A program made the position numbers and the translations under genes. The notes beneath the pieces are model-generated. The model made no database searches and was not told the origin of the DNA. It saw only the letters and a list, made by a program, of their open reading frames with translations. From Utricularia gibba (Eukaryota; Streptophyta; Magnoliopsida; Lamiales; Lentibulariaceae): a stretch of 59,733 nucleotides of DNA. Below are positions 40,085-53,609 of this stretch, piece by piece (positions within the stretch are counted from its first letter, which is position 1; the number at the start of each line of letters is the position of its first letter). The DNA is taken from assembly GCA_002189035.1 (NCBI GenBank), contig NEEC01000143.1, positions 1 through 59,733 on the forward strand, in the 5' to 3' direction.

Positions 40085-43000
40085 ATGTCTCTAGTGGCTA
40101 TTTGATTCTTTTGCCGTGTATCCCATTTGCATCAATTTCGAGAACGAGAAGCACATTATTAAACGCAGCCACCAAGGAAGGACACGTAAGACACTTTTCG
40201 TTGTGGTTTGTTTTTAATATGTCCACAGTTATGGGACAAACGTAACTCCAAATTATACTACTTGGAGCACGAATAGGGCTTCCCAATGGTGTGCTATGAA
40301 GAGTTAGCATCTGCATGTTTTGGAAGAGGTGCTTCGTGGACCAGGATGTGCGACATAGTCATTTCATTGCGCATCACCATTCGGGTGCAGCCGAAAAATC
40401 ACACGTGCACTGGATTCGTTAAAAGTAAACATTTTTGCGTACCTGGAGTATAATAGTGTTGGGATAAGTGATGCCACGAAATTCATGATGTAACATGTGA
40501 CTTTTTTCCATCTTGATCGCATATCCGATGAAGTTTGACACATATGTTTTGGCTGTTGATTGATGCAATTAGTTGCCATGATACTTCTGATTCTTGATAC
40601 ACCATTCCCATACACCATGTCTCTAGTGGCTATTTGATTCTTTTGCCGTGTATCCCATTTGCATCAATTTCGAGAACGAGAAGCACATTATTAAACGCAG
40701 CCACCAAGGAAGGACACGTAAGACACTTTTCGTTGTGGTTTGTTTTTAATATGTCCACAGTTATGGGACAAACGTAACTCCAAATTATACTACTTGGAGC
40801 ACGAATAGGGCTTCCCAATGGTGTGCTATGAAGAGTTAGCATCTGCATGTTTTGGAAGAGGTGCTTCGTGGACCAGGATGTGCGACATAGTCATTTCATT
40901 GCGCATCACCATTCGGGTGCAGCCGAAAAATCACACGTGCACTGGATTCGTTAAAAGTAAACATTTTTGCGTACCTGGAGTATAATAGTGTTGGGATAAG
41001 TGATGCCACGAAATTCATGATGTAACATGTGACTTTTTTCCATCTTGATCGCATATCCGATGAAGTTTGACACCATATGTTTTGGCTGTTGATTGATGCA
41101 ATTAGTTGCCATGATACTTCTGATTCTTGATACACCATTCCCATACACCATGTCTCTAGTGGCTATTTGATTCTTTTGCCGTGTATCCCATTTGCATCAA
41201 TTTCGAGAACGAGAAGCACATTATTAAACGCAGCCACCAAGGAAGGACACGTAAGACACTTTTCGTTGTGGTTTGTTTTTAATATGTCCACAGTTATGGG
41301 ACAAACGTAACTCCAAATTATACTACTTGGAGCACGAATAGGGCTTCCCAATGGTGTGCTATGAAGAGTTAGCATCTGCATGTTTTGGAAGAGGTGCTTC
41401 GTGGACCAGGATGTGCGACATAGTCATTTCATTGCGCATCACCATTCGGGGTGCAGCCGAAAAATCACACGTGCACTGGATTCGTTAAAAGTAAACATTT
41501 TTGCGTACCTGGAGTATAATAGTGTTGGGATAAGTGATGCCACGAAATTCATGATGTAACATGTGACTTTTTTCCATCTTGATCGCATATCCGATGAAGT
41601 TTGACACATATGTTTTGGCTGTTGATTGATGCAATTAGTTGCCATGATACTTCTGATTCTTGATACACCATTCCCATACACCATGTCTCTAGTGGCTATT
41701 TGATTCTTTTGCCGTGTATCTTTGCATCAATTTCGAGAACGAGAAGCACATTATTAAACGCAGCCACCAAGGAAGGACACGTAAGACACTTTTCGTTGTG
41801 GTTTGTTTTTAATATGTCCACAGTTATGGGACAAACGTAACTCCAAATTATACTACTTGGAGCACGAATAGGGCTTCCCAATGGTGTGCTATGAAGAGTT
41901 AGCATCTGCATGTTTTGGAAGAGGTGCTTCGTGGACCAGGATGTGCGACATAGTCATTTCATTGCGCATCACCATTCGGGGTGCAGCCGAAAAATCACAC
42001 GTGCACTGGATTCGTTAAAAGTAAACATTTTTGCGTACCTGGAGTATAATAGTGTTGGGATAAGTGATGCCACGAAATTCATGATGTAACATGTGACTTT
42101 TTTCCATCTTGATCGCATATCCGATGAAGTTTGACACCATATGTTTTGGCTGTTGATTGATGCAATTAGTTGCCATGATACTTCTGATTCTTGATACACC
42201 ATTCCCATACACCATGTCTCTAGTGGCTATTTGATTCTTTTGCCGTGTATCCCATTTGCATCAATTTCGAGAACGAGAAGCACATTATTAAACGCAGCCA
42301 CCAAGGAAGGACACGTAAGACACTTTTCGTTGTGGTTTGTTTTTAATATGTCCACAGTTATGGGACAAACGTAACTCCAAATTATACTACTTGGAGCACG
42401 AATAGGGCTTCCCAATGGTGTGCTATGAAGAGTTAGCATCTGCATGTTTTGGAAGAGGTGCTTCGTGGACCAGGATGTGCGACATAGTCATTTCATTGCG
42501 CATCACCATTCGGGGTGCAGCCGAAAAATCACACGTGCACTGGATTCGTTAAAAGTAAACATTTTTGCGTACCTGGAGTATAATAGTGTTGGGATAAGTG
42601 ATGCCACGAAATTCATGATGTAACATGTGACTTTTTTCCATCTTGATCGCATATCCGATGAAGTTTGACACCATATGTTTTGGCTGTTGATTGATGCAAT
42701 TAGTTGCCATGATACTTCTGATTCTTGATACACCATTCCCATACACCATGTCTCTAGTGGCTATTTGATTCTTTTGCCGTGTATCCCATTTGCATCAATT
42801 TCGAGAACGAGAAGCACATTATTAAACGCAGCCACCAAGGAAGGACACGTAAGACACTTTTCGTTGTGGTTTGTTTTTAATATGTCCACAGTTATGGGAC
42901 AAACGTAACTCCAAATTATACTACTTGGAGCACGAATAGGGCTTCCCAATGGTGTGCTATGAAGAGTTAGCATCTGCATGTTTTGGAAGAGGTGCTTCGT

Positions 43001-46000
43001 GGACCAGGATGTGCGACATAGTCATTTCATTGCGCATCACCATTCGGGTGCAGCCGAAAAATCACACGTGCACTGGATTCGTTAAAAGTAAACATTTTTG
43101 CGTACCTGGAGTATAATAGTGTTGGGATAAGTGATGCCACGAAATTCATGATGTAACATGTGACTTTTTTCCATCTTGATCGCATATCCGATGAAGTTTG
43201 ACACCATATGTTTTGGCTGTTGATTGATGCAATTAGTTGCCATGATACTTCTGATTCTTGATACACCATTCCCATACACCATGTCTCTAGTGGCTATTTG
43301 ATTCTTTTGCCGTGTATCCATTTGCATCAATTTCGAGAACGAGAAGCACATTATTAAACGCAGCCACCAAGGAAGGACACGTAAGACACTTTTCGTTGTG
43401 GTTTGTTTTTAATATGTCCACAGTTATGGGACAAACGTAACTCCAAATTATACTACTTGGAGCACGAATAGGGCTTCCCAATGGTGTGCTATGAAGAGTT
43501 AGCATCTGCATGTTTTGGAAGAGGTGCTTCGTGGACCAGGATGTGCGACATAGTCATTTCATTGCGCATCACCATTCGGGGTGCAGCCGAAAAATCACAC
43601 GTGCACTGGATTCGTTAAAAGTAAACATTTTTGCGTACCTGGAGTATAATAGTGTTGGGATAAGTGATGCCACGAAATTCATGATGTAACATGTGACTTT
43701 TTTCCATCTTGATCGCATATCCGATGAAGTTTGACACCATATGTTTTGGCAGTTGATTGATGCAATTAGTTGCCATGATACTTCTGATTCTTGATACACC
43801 ATTCCCATACACCATGTCTCTAGTGGCTATTTGATTCTTTTGCCGTGTATCCCATTTGCATCAATTTCGAGAACGAGAAGCACATTATTAAACGCAGCCA
43901 CCAAGGAAGGACACGTAAGACACTTTTCGTTGTGGTTTGTTTTTAATATGTCCGCAGTTATGGGACAAACGTAACTCCAAATTATACTACTTGGAGCACG
44001 AATAGGGCTTCCCAATGGTGTGCTATGAAGAGTTAGCATCTGCATGTTTTGGAAGAGGTGCTTCGTGGACCAGGATGTGCGACATAGTCATTTCATTGCG
44101 CATCACCATTCGGGTGCAGCCGAAAAATCACACGTGCACTGGATTCGTTAAAAGTAAACATTTTTGCGTACCTGGAGTATAATAGTGTTGGGATAAGTGA
44201 TGCCACGAAATTCATGATGTAACATGTGACTTTTTTCCATCTTGATCGCATATCCGATGAAGTTTGACACAATATGTTTTGGCTGTTGATTGATGCAATT
44301 AGTTGCCATGATACTTCTGATTCTTGATACACCATTCCCATACACCATGTCTCTAGTGGCTATTTGATTCTTTTGCCGTGTATCCCATTTGCATCAATTT
44401 CGAGAACGAGAAGCACATTATTAAACGCAGCCACCAAGGAAGGACACGTAAGACACTTTTCGTTGTGGTTTGTTTTTAATATGTCCACAGTTATGGGACA
44501 AACGTAACTCCAAATTATACTACTTGGAGCACGAATAGGGCTTCCCAATGGTGTGCTATGAAGAGTTAGCATCTGCATGTTTTGGAAGAGGTGCTTCGTG
44601 GACCAGGATGTGCGACATAGTCATTTCATTGCGCATCACCATTCGGGGTGCAGCCGAAAAATCACACGTGCACTGGATTCGTTAAAAGTAAACATTTTTG
44701 CGTACCTGGAGTATAATAGTGTTGGGATAAGTGATGCCACGAAATTCATGATGTAACATGTGACTTTTTCCATCTTGATCGCATATCCGATGAAGTTTGA
44801 CACATATGTTTTGGCTGTTGATTGATGCAATTAGTTGCCATGATACTTCTGATTCTTGATACACCATTCCCATACACCATGTCTCTAGTGGCTATTTGAT
44901 TCTTTTGCCGTGTATCCCATTTGCATCAATTTCGAGAACGAGAAGCACATTATTAAACGCAGCCACCAAGGAAGGACACGTAAGACACTTTTCGTTGTGG
45001 TTTGTTTTTAATATGTCCACAGTTATGGGACAAACGTAACTCCAAATTATACTACTTGGAGCACGAATAGGGCTTCCCAATGGTGTGCTATGAAGAGTTA
45101 GCATCTGCATGTTTTGGAAGAGGTGCTTCGTGGACAGGATGTGCGACATAGTCATTTCATTGCGCATCACCATTCGGGGTGCAGCCGAAAAATCACACGT
45201 GCACTGGATTCGTTAAAAGTAAACATTTTTGCGTACCTGGAGTATAATAGTGTTGGGATAAGTGATGCCACGAAATTCATGATGTAACATGTGACTTTTT
45301 TCCATCTTGATCGCATATCCGATGAAGTTTGACACCATATGTTTTGGCTGTTGATTGATGCAATTAGTTGCCATGATACTTCTGATTCTTGATACACCAT
45401 TCCCATACACCATGTCTCTAGTGGCTATTTGATTCTTTTGCCGTGTATCCCATTTGCATCAATTTCGAGAACGAGAAGCACATTATTAAACGCAGCCACC
45501 AAGGAAGGACACGTAAGACACTTTTCGTTGTGGTTTGTTTTTAATATGTCCAGTTATGGGACAAACGTAACTCCAAATTATACTACTTGGAGCACGAATA
45601 GGGCTTCCCAATGGTGTGCTATGAAGAGTTAGCATCTGCATGTTTTGGAAGAGGTGCTTCGTGGACCAGGATGTGCGACATAGTCATTTCATTGCGCATC
45701 ACCATTCGGGGTGCAGCCGAAAAATCACACGTGCACTGGATTCGTTAAAAGTAAACATTTTTGCGTACCTGGAGTATAATAGTGTTGGGATAAGTGATGC
45801 CACGAAATTCATGATGTAACATGTGACTTTTTCCATCTTGATCGCATATCCGATGAAGTTTGACACCATATGTTTTGGCTGTTGATTGATGCAATTAGTT
45901 GCCATGATACTTCTGATTCTTGATACACCATTCCCATACACCATGTCTCTAGTGGCTATTTGATTCTTTTGCCGTGTATCCCATTTGCATCAATTTCGAG

Positions 46001-46474
46001 AACGAGAAGCACATTATTAAACGCAGCCACCAAGGAAGGACACGTAAGACACTTTTCGTTGTGGTTTGTTTTTAATATGTCCACAGTTATGGGACAAACG
46101 TAACTCCAAATTATACTTCTTGGAGCACGAATAGGGCTTCCCAATGGTGTGCTATGAAGAGTTAGCATCTGCATGTTTTGGAAGAGGTGCTTCGTGACCA
46201 GGATGTGCGACATAGTCATTTCATTGCGCATCACCATTCGGGTGCAGCCTAAAAATCACACGTGCACTGGATTCGTTAAAAGTAAACATTTTTGCGTACC
46301 TGGAGTATAATAGTGTTGGGATAAGTGATGCCACGAAATTCATGATGTAACATGTGACTTTTTTCCATCTTGATCGCATATCCGATGAAGTTTGACACCA
46401 TATGTTTTGGCTGTTGATTGATGCAATTAGTTGCCATGATACTTCTGATTCTTGATACACCATTCCCATACACC

Positions 46475-48298
46475 ATGTCTCTAGTGGCTATTTGATTCTT
46501 TTGCCGTGTATCCCATTTGCATCAATTTCGAGAACGAGAAGCACATTATTAAACGCAGCCACCAAGGAAGGACACGTAAGACACTTTTCGTTGTGGTTTG
46601 TTTTTAATATGTCCAGTTATGGGACAAACGTAACTCCAAATTATACTACTTGGAGCACGAATAGGGCTTCCCAATGGTGTGCTATGAAGAGTTAGCATCT
46701 GCATGTTTTGGAAAGGTGCTTCGTGGACCAGGATGTGCGACATAGTCATTTCATTGCGCATCACCATTCGGGTGCAGCCGAAAAATCACACGTGCACTGG
46801 ATTCGTTAAAAGTAAACATTTTTGCGTACCTGGAGTATAATAGTGTTGTGGATGTAACATGTGACTGATCGCATATCCGATGAAGTTTGACACCATATGA
46901 TTGATTGATGCAATTAGTTGCCATGATACTTCTGATTCTTTTCCCATACACCATGTCTCTAGTGGCTATTTGATTCTTTTGCCGTGTATATCATCAATTT
47001 CGAGAACGAGAAGCACATTATTAAACGCAGCCACCAAGGAAGGACACGTAAGACACTTTTCGTTGTGGTTTGTTTTTAATATGTCCAGTTATGGACAAAC
47101 GTAACTCCAAATTATACTACTTGGAGCACGAATAGGGCTTCCCAATGGTGTGCTATGAAGAGTTAGCATCTGCATGTTTTGGAAGAGGTGCTTCGTGGAC
47201 CAGGATGTGCGAGTCATTTCATTGCGCATGTGCACTGGATTCGTTCGTACCTGGAGTATAATAGTGTTGGGATAAGTGATGCCACGAAATTCATGATGTA
47301 ACATGTGACTTTTTTCCATCTTGATCGCATATCCGATGAAGTTTGACACCTGTTGATTGATCAATTAGTTGCCATGATACTTCTGATTCTTGGTCTCTAG
47401 TGGCTATTTGATTCTTTTGCCGTGTATCCATCAATTTCGAGAACGAGAAGCACATTATTAAACGCAGCCACCAAGGAAGGACACGTAAGACACTTTTCGT
47501 TGTGGTTTGTTTTTAATATGAACAAACGTAGGAGCACGAATAGGGCAATGGTGTGCTATTTAGCTCTGCATGTTTTGGAACTTCGTGGACCAGGATGTGC
47601 GACATAGTCATTTCATTGCGCATCACCATTCGGAGCCGAAAAATCACACGGCACTGGATTCGTTAAAAGTAAACATTTTTGCGTACCTTTCCACGAAATT
47701 CATGATGTAACATGTGACTTGATCGCATATCCGATGAAGTTTGACACCATATGTTTTGGCCAATTAGTTGCCATGATACTTCTGATTCTTGGTCTCTAGT
47801 GGCTATTTGATTCAAATCAATTTCGAGAACGAGAAGCACATTATTAAACGCAGCCACCAAGGAAGGACACGTAAGACACTTTTCGTTGTGGTTTGTTTTT
47901 AATATGTCCACAGTTACAAACGTAACTCCAAATTATACTACTTGGAGCACGAATAGGGCTTCCCAATGGTGTGCTATGAAGAGTTAGCATCTGCATGTTT
48001 TGGAAGAGGTGCTTCGTGGACCAGGATGTGCGACATAGTCATTTCATTGCGCATCACCATTCGGGGTGCAGCCGAAAAATCACACGTGCACTGGATTCGT
48101 TAAAAGTAAACATTTTTGCGTACCTGGAGTATAATAGTGTTGGGATAAGTGATGCCACGAAATTCATGATGTAACATGTGACTTTTTTCCATCTTGATCG
48201 CATATCCGATGAAGTTTGACACAATATGTTTTGGCTGTTGATTGATTCAATTAGTTGCCATGATACTTCTGATTCTTGATACACCATTCCCATACACC
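46475..48298. repeat. Array segment IV: four consecutive eroded monomers (478, 438, 399, 509 bp)
   Basis: Copies start at 46475, 46953, 47391 and 47790; the last two lack ATGTC and are anchored on GTCTCTAG. Each lacks several separate blocks of about 5-35 bp while the retained parts match the consensus closely. Examples are loss between GTGTTG and TGTAAC near 46848, loss of the T-run block between GTGAC and GATCGCAT near 46866, loss of about 30 bp between GCGCAT and GTGCACTGG near 47229, loss of 22 bp around the monomer boundary near 47391 and again near 47790, loss between AATATG and ACAAACG near 47520, and loss between GATTC and ATCAATTTC near 47815. Both sides return to normal copies. Either a genuine multi-deletion cluster or a poorly supported consensus join. 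Confidence 0.9.
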
Positions 48299-51200
48299 AT
48301 GTCTCTAGTGGCTATTTGATTCTTTTGCCGTGTATCTTTGCATCAATTTCGAGAACGAGAAGCACATTATTAAACGCAGCCACCAAGGAAGGACACGTAA
48401 GACACTTTTCGTTGTGGTTTGTTTTTAATATGTCCAGTTATGGGACAAACGTAACTCCAAATTATACTACTTGGAGCACGAATAGGGCTTCCCAATGGTG
48501 TGCTATGAAGAGTTAGCATCTGCATGTTTTGGAAGAGGTGCTTCGTGGACCAGGATGTGCGACATAGTCATTTCATTGCGCATCACCATTCGGGTGCAGC
48601 CGAAAAATCACACGTGCACTGGATTCGTTAAAAGTAAACATTTTTGCGTACCTGGAGTATAATAGTGTTGGGATAAGTGATGCCACGAAATTCATGATGT
48701 AACATGTGACTTTTTTCCATCTTGATCGCATATCCGATGAAGTTTGACACCATATGTTTTGGCAGTTGATTGATGCAATTAGTTGCCATGATACTTCTGA
48801 TTCTTGATACACCATTCCCATACACCATGTCTCTAGTGGCTATTTGATTCTTTTGCCGTGTATCCCATTTGCATCAATTTCGAGAACGAGAAGCACATTA
48901 TTAAACGCAGCCACCAAGGAAGGACACGTAAGACACTTTTCGTTGTGGTTTGTTTTTAATATGTCCACAGTTATGGGACAAACGTAACTCCAAATTATAC
49001 TACTTGGAGCACGAATAGGGCTTCCCAATGGTGTGCTATGAAGAGTTAGCTCTGCATGTTTTGGAAGAGGTGCTTCGTGGACCAGGATGTGCGACATAGT
49101 CATTTCATTGCGCATCACCATTCGGGGTGCAGCCGAAAAATCACACGTGCACTGGATTCGTTAAAAGTAAACATTTTTGCGTACCTGGAGTATAATAGTG
49201 TTGGGATAAGTGATGCCACGAAATTCATGATGTAACATGTGACTTTTTCCATCTTGATCGCATATCCGATGAAGTTTGACACCATATGTTTTGGCAGTTG
49301 ATTGATGCAATTAGTTGCCATGATACTTCTGATTCTTGATACACCATTCCCATACACCATGTCTCTAGTGGCTATTTGATTCTTTTGCCGTGTATCCCAT
49401 TTGCATCAATTTCGAGAACGAGAAGCACATTATTAAACGCAGCCACCAAGGAAGGACACGTAAGACACTTTTCGTTGTGGTTTGTTTTTAATATGTCCAC
49501 AGTTATGGGACAAACGTAACTCCAAATTATACTACTTGGAGCACGAATAGGGCTTCCCAATGGTGTGCTATGAAGAGTTAGCATCTGCATGTTTTGGAAG
49601 AGGTGCTTCGTGACCAGGATGTGCGACATAGTCATTTCATTGCGCATCACCATTCGGGTGCAGCCGAAAAATCACACGTGCACTGGATTCGTTAAAAGTA
49701 AACATTTTTGCGTACCTGGAGTATAATAGTGTTGGGATAAGTGATGCCACGAAATTCATGATGTAACATGTGACTTTTTTCCATCTTGATCGCATATCCG
49801 ATGAAGTTTGACACCATATGTTTTGGCTGTTGATTGATGCAATTAGTTGCCATGATACTTCTGATTCTTGATACACCATTCCCATACACCATGTCTCTAG
49901 TGGCTATTTGATTCTTTTGCCGTGTATCCCATTTGCATCAATTTCGAGAACGAGAAGCACATTATTAAACGCAGCCACCAAGGAAGGACACGTAAGACAC
50001 TTTTCGTTGTGGTTTGTTTTTAATATGTCCACAGTTATGGGACAAACGTAACTCCAAATTATACTTCTTGGAGCACGAATAGGGCTTCCCAATGGTGTGC
50101 TATGAAGAGTTAGCATCTGCATGTTTTGGAAGAGGTGCTTCGTGGACCAGGATGTGCGACATAGTCATTTCATTGCGCATCACCATTCGGGTGCAGCCTA
50201 AAAATCACACGTGCACTGGATTCGTTAAAAGTAAACATTTTTGCGTACCTGGAGTATAATAGTGTTGGGATAAGTGATGCCACGAAATTCATGATGTAAC
50301 ATGTGACTTTTTTCCATCTTGATCGCATATCCGATGAAGTTTGACACAATATGTTTGGCTGTTGATTGATGCAATTAGTTGCCATGATACTTCTGATTCT
50401 TGATACACCATTCCCATACACCATGTCTCTAGTGGCTATTTGATTCTTTTGCCGTGTATCTTTTTGCATCAATTTCGAGAACGAGAAGCACATTATTAAA
50501 CGCAGCCACCAAGGAAGGACACGTAAGACACTTTTCGTTGTGGTTTGTTTTTAATATGTCCACAGTTATGGGACAAACGTAACTCCAATTATACTACTTG
50601 GAGCACGAATAGGGCTTCCCAATGGTGTGCTATGAAGAGTTAGCTCTGCATGTTTTGGAAGAGGTGCTTCGTGGACCGGATGTGCGACATAGTCATTTCA
50701 TTGCGCATCACCATTCGGGGTGCAGCCGAAAAATCACACGTTTACTGGATTCGTTAAAAGTAAACATTTTTGCGTACCTGGTGTATAATAGTGTTGGGAT
50801 AAGTGATGCCACGAAATTCATGATGTAACATGTGACTTTTTCCATCTTGATCGCATATCCGATGAAGTTTGACACCATATGTTTTGGCAGTTGATTGATG
50901 CAATTAGTTGCCATGATACTTCTGATTCTTGATACACCATTCCCATACACCATGTCTCTAGTGGCTATTTGATTCTTTTGCCGTGTATCCCATTTGCATC
51001 AATTTCGAGAACGAGAAGCACATTATTAAACGCAGCCACCAAGGAAGGACACGTAAGACACTTTTCGTTGTGGTTTGTTTTTAATATGTCCCAGTTATGG
51101 GACAAACGTAACTCCAAATTATACTACTTGGAGCACGAATAGGGCTTCCCAATGGTGTGCTATGAAGAGTTAGCTCTGCATGTTTTGGAAGAGGTGCTTC

Positions 51201-53609
51201 GTGGACCGGATGTGCGACATAGTCATTTCATTGCGCATCACCATTCGGGTGCAGCCGAAAAATCACACGTGCACTGGATTCGTTAAAAGTAAACATTTTT
51301 GCGTACCTGGAGTATAATAGTGTTGGGATAAGTGATGCCACGAAATTCATGATGTAACATGTGACTTTTTTCCATCTTGATCGCATATCCGATGAAGTTT
51401 GACACCATATGTTTTGGCAGTTGATTGATTCAATTAGTTGCCATGATACTTCTGATTCTTGATACACCATTCCCATACACCATGTCTCTAGTGGCTATTT
51501 GATTCTTTTGCCGTGTATCCCATTTGCATCAATTTCGAGAACGAGAAGCACATTATTAAACGCAGCCACCAAGGAAGGACACGTAAGACACTTTTCGTGG
51601 TTTGTTTTTAATATGTCCACAGTTATGGGACAAACGTAACTCCAAATTATACTACTTGGAGCACGAATAGGGCTTCCCAATGGTGTGCTATGAAGAGTTA
51701 GCATCTGCATGTTTTGGAAGAGGTGCTTCGTGGACCAGGATGTGCGACATAGTCATTTCATTGCGCATCACCATTCGGGTGCAGCCGAAAAATCACACGT
51801 GCACTGGATTCGTTAAAAGTAAACATTTTTGCGTACCTGGAGTATAATAGTGTTGGGATAAGTGATGCCACGAAATTCATGATGTAACATGTGACTTTTT
51901 TCCATCTTGATCGCATATCCGATGAAGTTTGACACAATATGTTTTGGCTGTTGATTGATGCAATTAGTTGCCATGATACTTCTGATTCTTGATACACCAT
52001 TCCCATACACCATGTCTCTAGTGGCTATTTGATTCTTTTGCCGTGTATCTTGTTGCATCAATTTCGAGAACGAGAAGCACATTATTAAACGCAGCCACCA
52101 AGGAAGGACACGTAAGACACTTTTCGTTGTGGTTTGTTTTTAATATGTCCACAGTTATGGGACAAACGTAACTCCAAATTATACTACTTGGAGCACGAAT
52201 AGGGCTTCCCAATGGTGTGCTATGAAGAGTTAGCATCTGCATGTTTTGGAAGAGGTGCTTCGTGGACCAGGATGTGCGACATAGTCATTTCATTGCGCAT
52301 CACCATTCGGGGTGCAGCCGAAAAATCACACGTGCACTGGATTCGTTAAAAGTAAACATTTTTGCGTACCTGGAGTATAATAGTGTTGGGATAAGTGATG
52401 CCACGAAATTCATGATGTAACATGTGACTTTTTTCCATCTTGATCGCATATCCGATGAAGTTTGACACCATATGTTTTGGCTGTTGATTGATGCAATTAG
52501 TTGCCATGATACTTCTGATTCTTGATACACCATTCCATACACCATGTCTCTAGTGGCTATTTGATTCTTTTGCCGTGTATCCATTTGCATCAATTTCGAG
52601 AACGAGAAGCACATTATTAAACGCAGCCACCAAGGAAGGACACGTAAGACACTTTTCGTTGTGGTTTGTTTTTAATATGTCCACAGTTATGGGACAAACG
52701 TAACTCCAAATTATACTACTTGGAGCACGAATAGGGCTTCCCAATGGTGTGCTATGAAGAGTTAGCATCTGCATGTTTTGGAAGAGGTGCTTCGTGGACC
52801 AGGATGTGCGACATAGTCATTTCATTGCGCATCACCATTCGGGTGCAGCCGAAAAATCACACGTGCACTGGATTCGTTAAAAGTAAACATTTTTGCGTAC
52901 CTGGAGTATAATAGTGTTGGGATAAGTGATGCCACGAAATTCATGATGTAACATGTGACTTTTTTCCATCTTGATCGCATATCCGATGAAGTTTGACACA
53001 ATATGTTTTGGCTGTTGATTGATGCAATTAGTTGCCATGATACTTCTGATTCTTGATACACCATTCCCATACACCATGTCTCTAGTGGCTATTTGATTCT
53101 TTTGCCGTGTATCCCATTTGCATCAATTTCGAGAACGAGAAGCACATTATTAAACGCAGCCACCAAGGAAGGACACGTAAGACACTTTTCGTTGTGGTTT
53201 GTTTTTAATATGTCCACAGTTATGGGACAAACGTAACTCCAAATTATACTACTTGGAGCACGAATAGGGCTTCCCAATGGTGTGCTATGAAGAGTTAGCA
53301 TCTGCATGTTTTGGAAGAGGTGCTTCGTGGACCAGGATGTGCGACATAGTCATTTCATTGCGCATCACCATTCGGGGTGCAGCCGAAAAATCACACGTGC
53401 ACTGGATTCGTTAAAAGTAAACATTTTTGCGTACCTGGAGTATAATAGTGTTGGGATAAGTGATGCCACGAAATTCATGATGTAACATGTGACTTTTTTC
53501 CATCTTGATCGCATATCCGATGAAGTTTGACACAATATGTTTTGGCTGTTGATTGATTCAATTAGTTGCCATGATACTTCTGATTCTTGATACACCATTC
53601 CCATACACC
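48299..53609. repeat. Array segment V: near-full-length monomers after the eroded block
   Basis: It holds ten monomers starting at 48299, 48827, 49359, 49891, 50423, 50952, 51482, 52012, 52544 and 53076, with lengths of 528-534 bp. Most copies are core-like. The copy at 50423 is an exception: it carries GTTTAC, GGTGTA, AGCTCTG and GGCAG, the first minor-lineage monomer after a gap of about 23.5 kb. ACACAATATG, rare in the core, recurs in several copies here (near 50343, 51934, 52995 and 53531). Confidence 0.9.

Larger units (their letters stand above)
27945..46474. repeat. Array segment III: homogeneous core of near-full-length monomers
   Basis: It holds 35 monomers starting at 27945, 28477, 28946, 29476, 30007, 30535, 31062, 31595, 32102, 32633, 33166, 33699, 34233, 34763, 35296, 35826, 36360, 36892, 37426, 37959, 38493, 39027, 39559, 40085, 40617, 41150, 41683, 42214, 42748, 43281, 43814, 44347, 44879, 45412 and 45943. 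Except for the copies at 28477 (469 bp), 31595 (507 bp) and 39559 (526 bp), lengths are 527-534 bp. All copies that retain the sites carry GTGCAC and GGAGTA; GTTTAC, GGTGTA and GACCTAG are absent. Remaining variation is a few sites: CCCA versus TTG before TTTGC, GTCC[A/G]CAG, ACT[A/T]CTT, GCC[G/T]AAA, and C, A or null in ACAC-ATATG. Confidence 0.93.

Noticed and set aside
46475-48298. Insertion of a mobile element causing the disturbed monomers.
   Set aside because: Essentially all retained sequence is satellite consensus in the right order; there is no foreign sequence, terminal repeat or target-site duplication.
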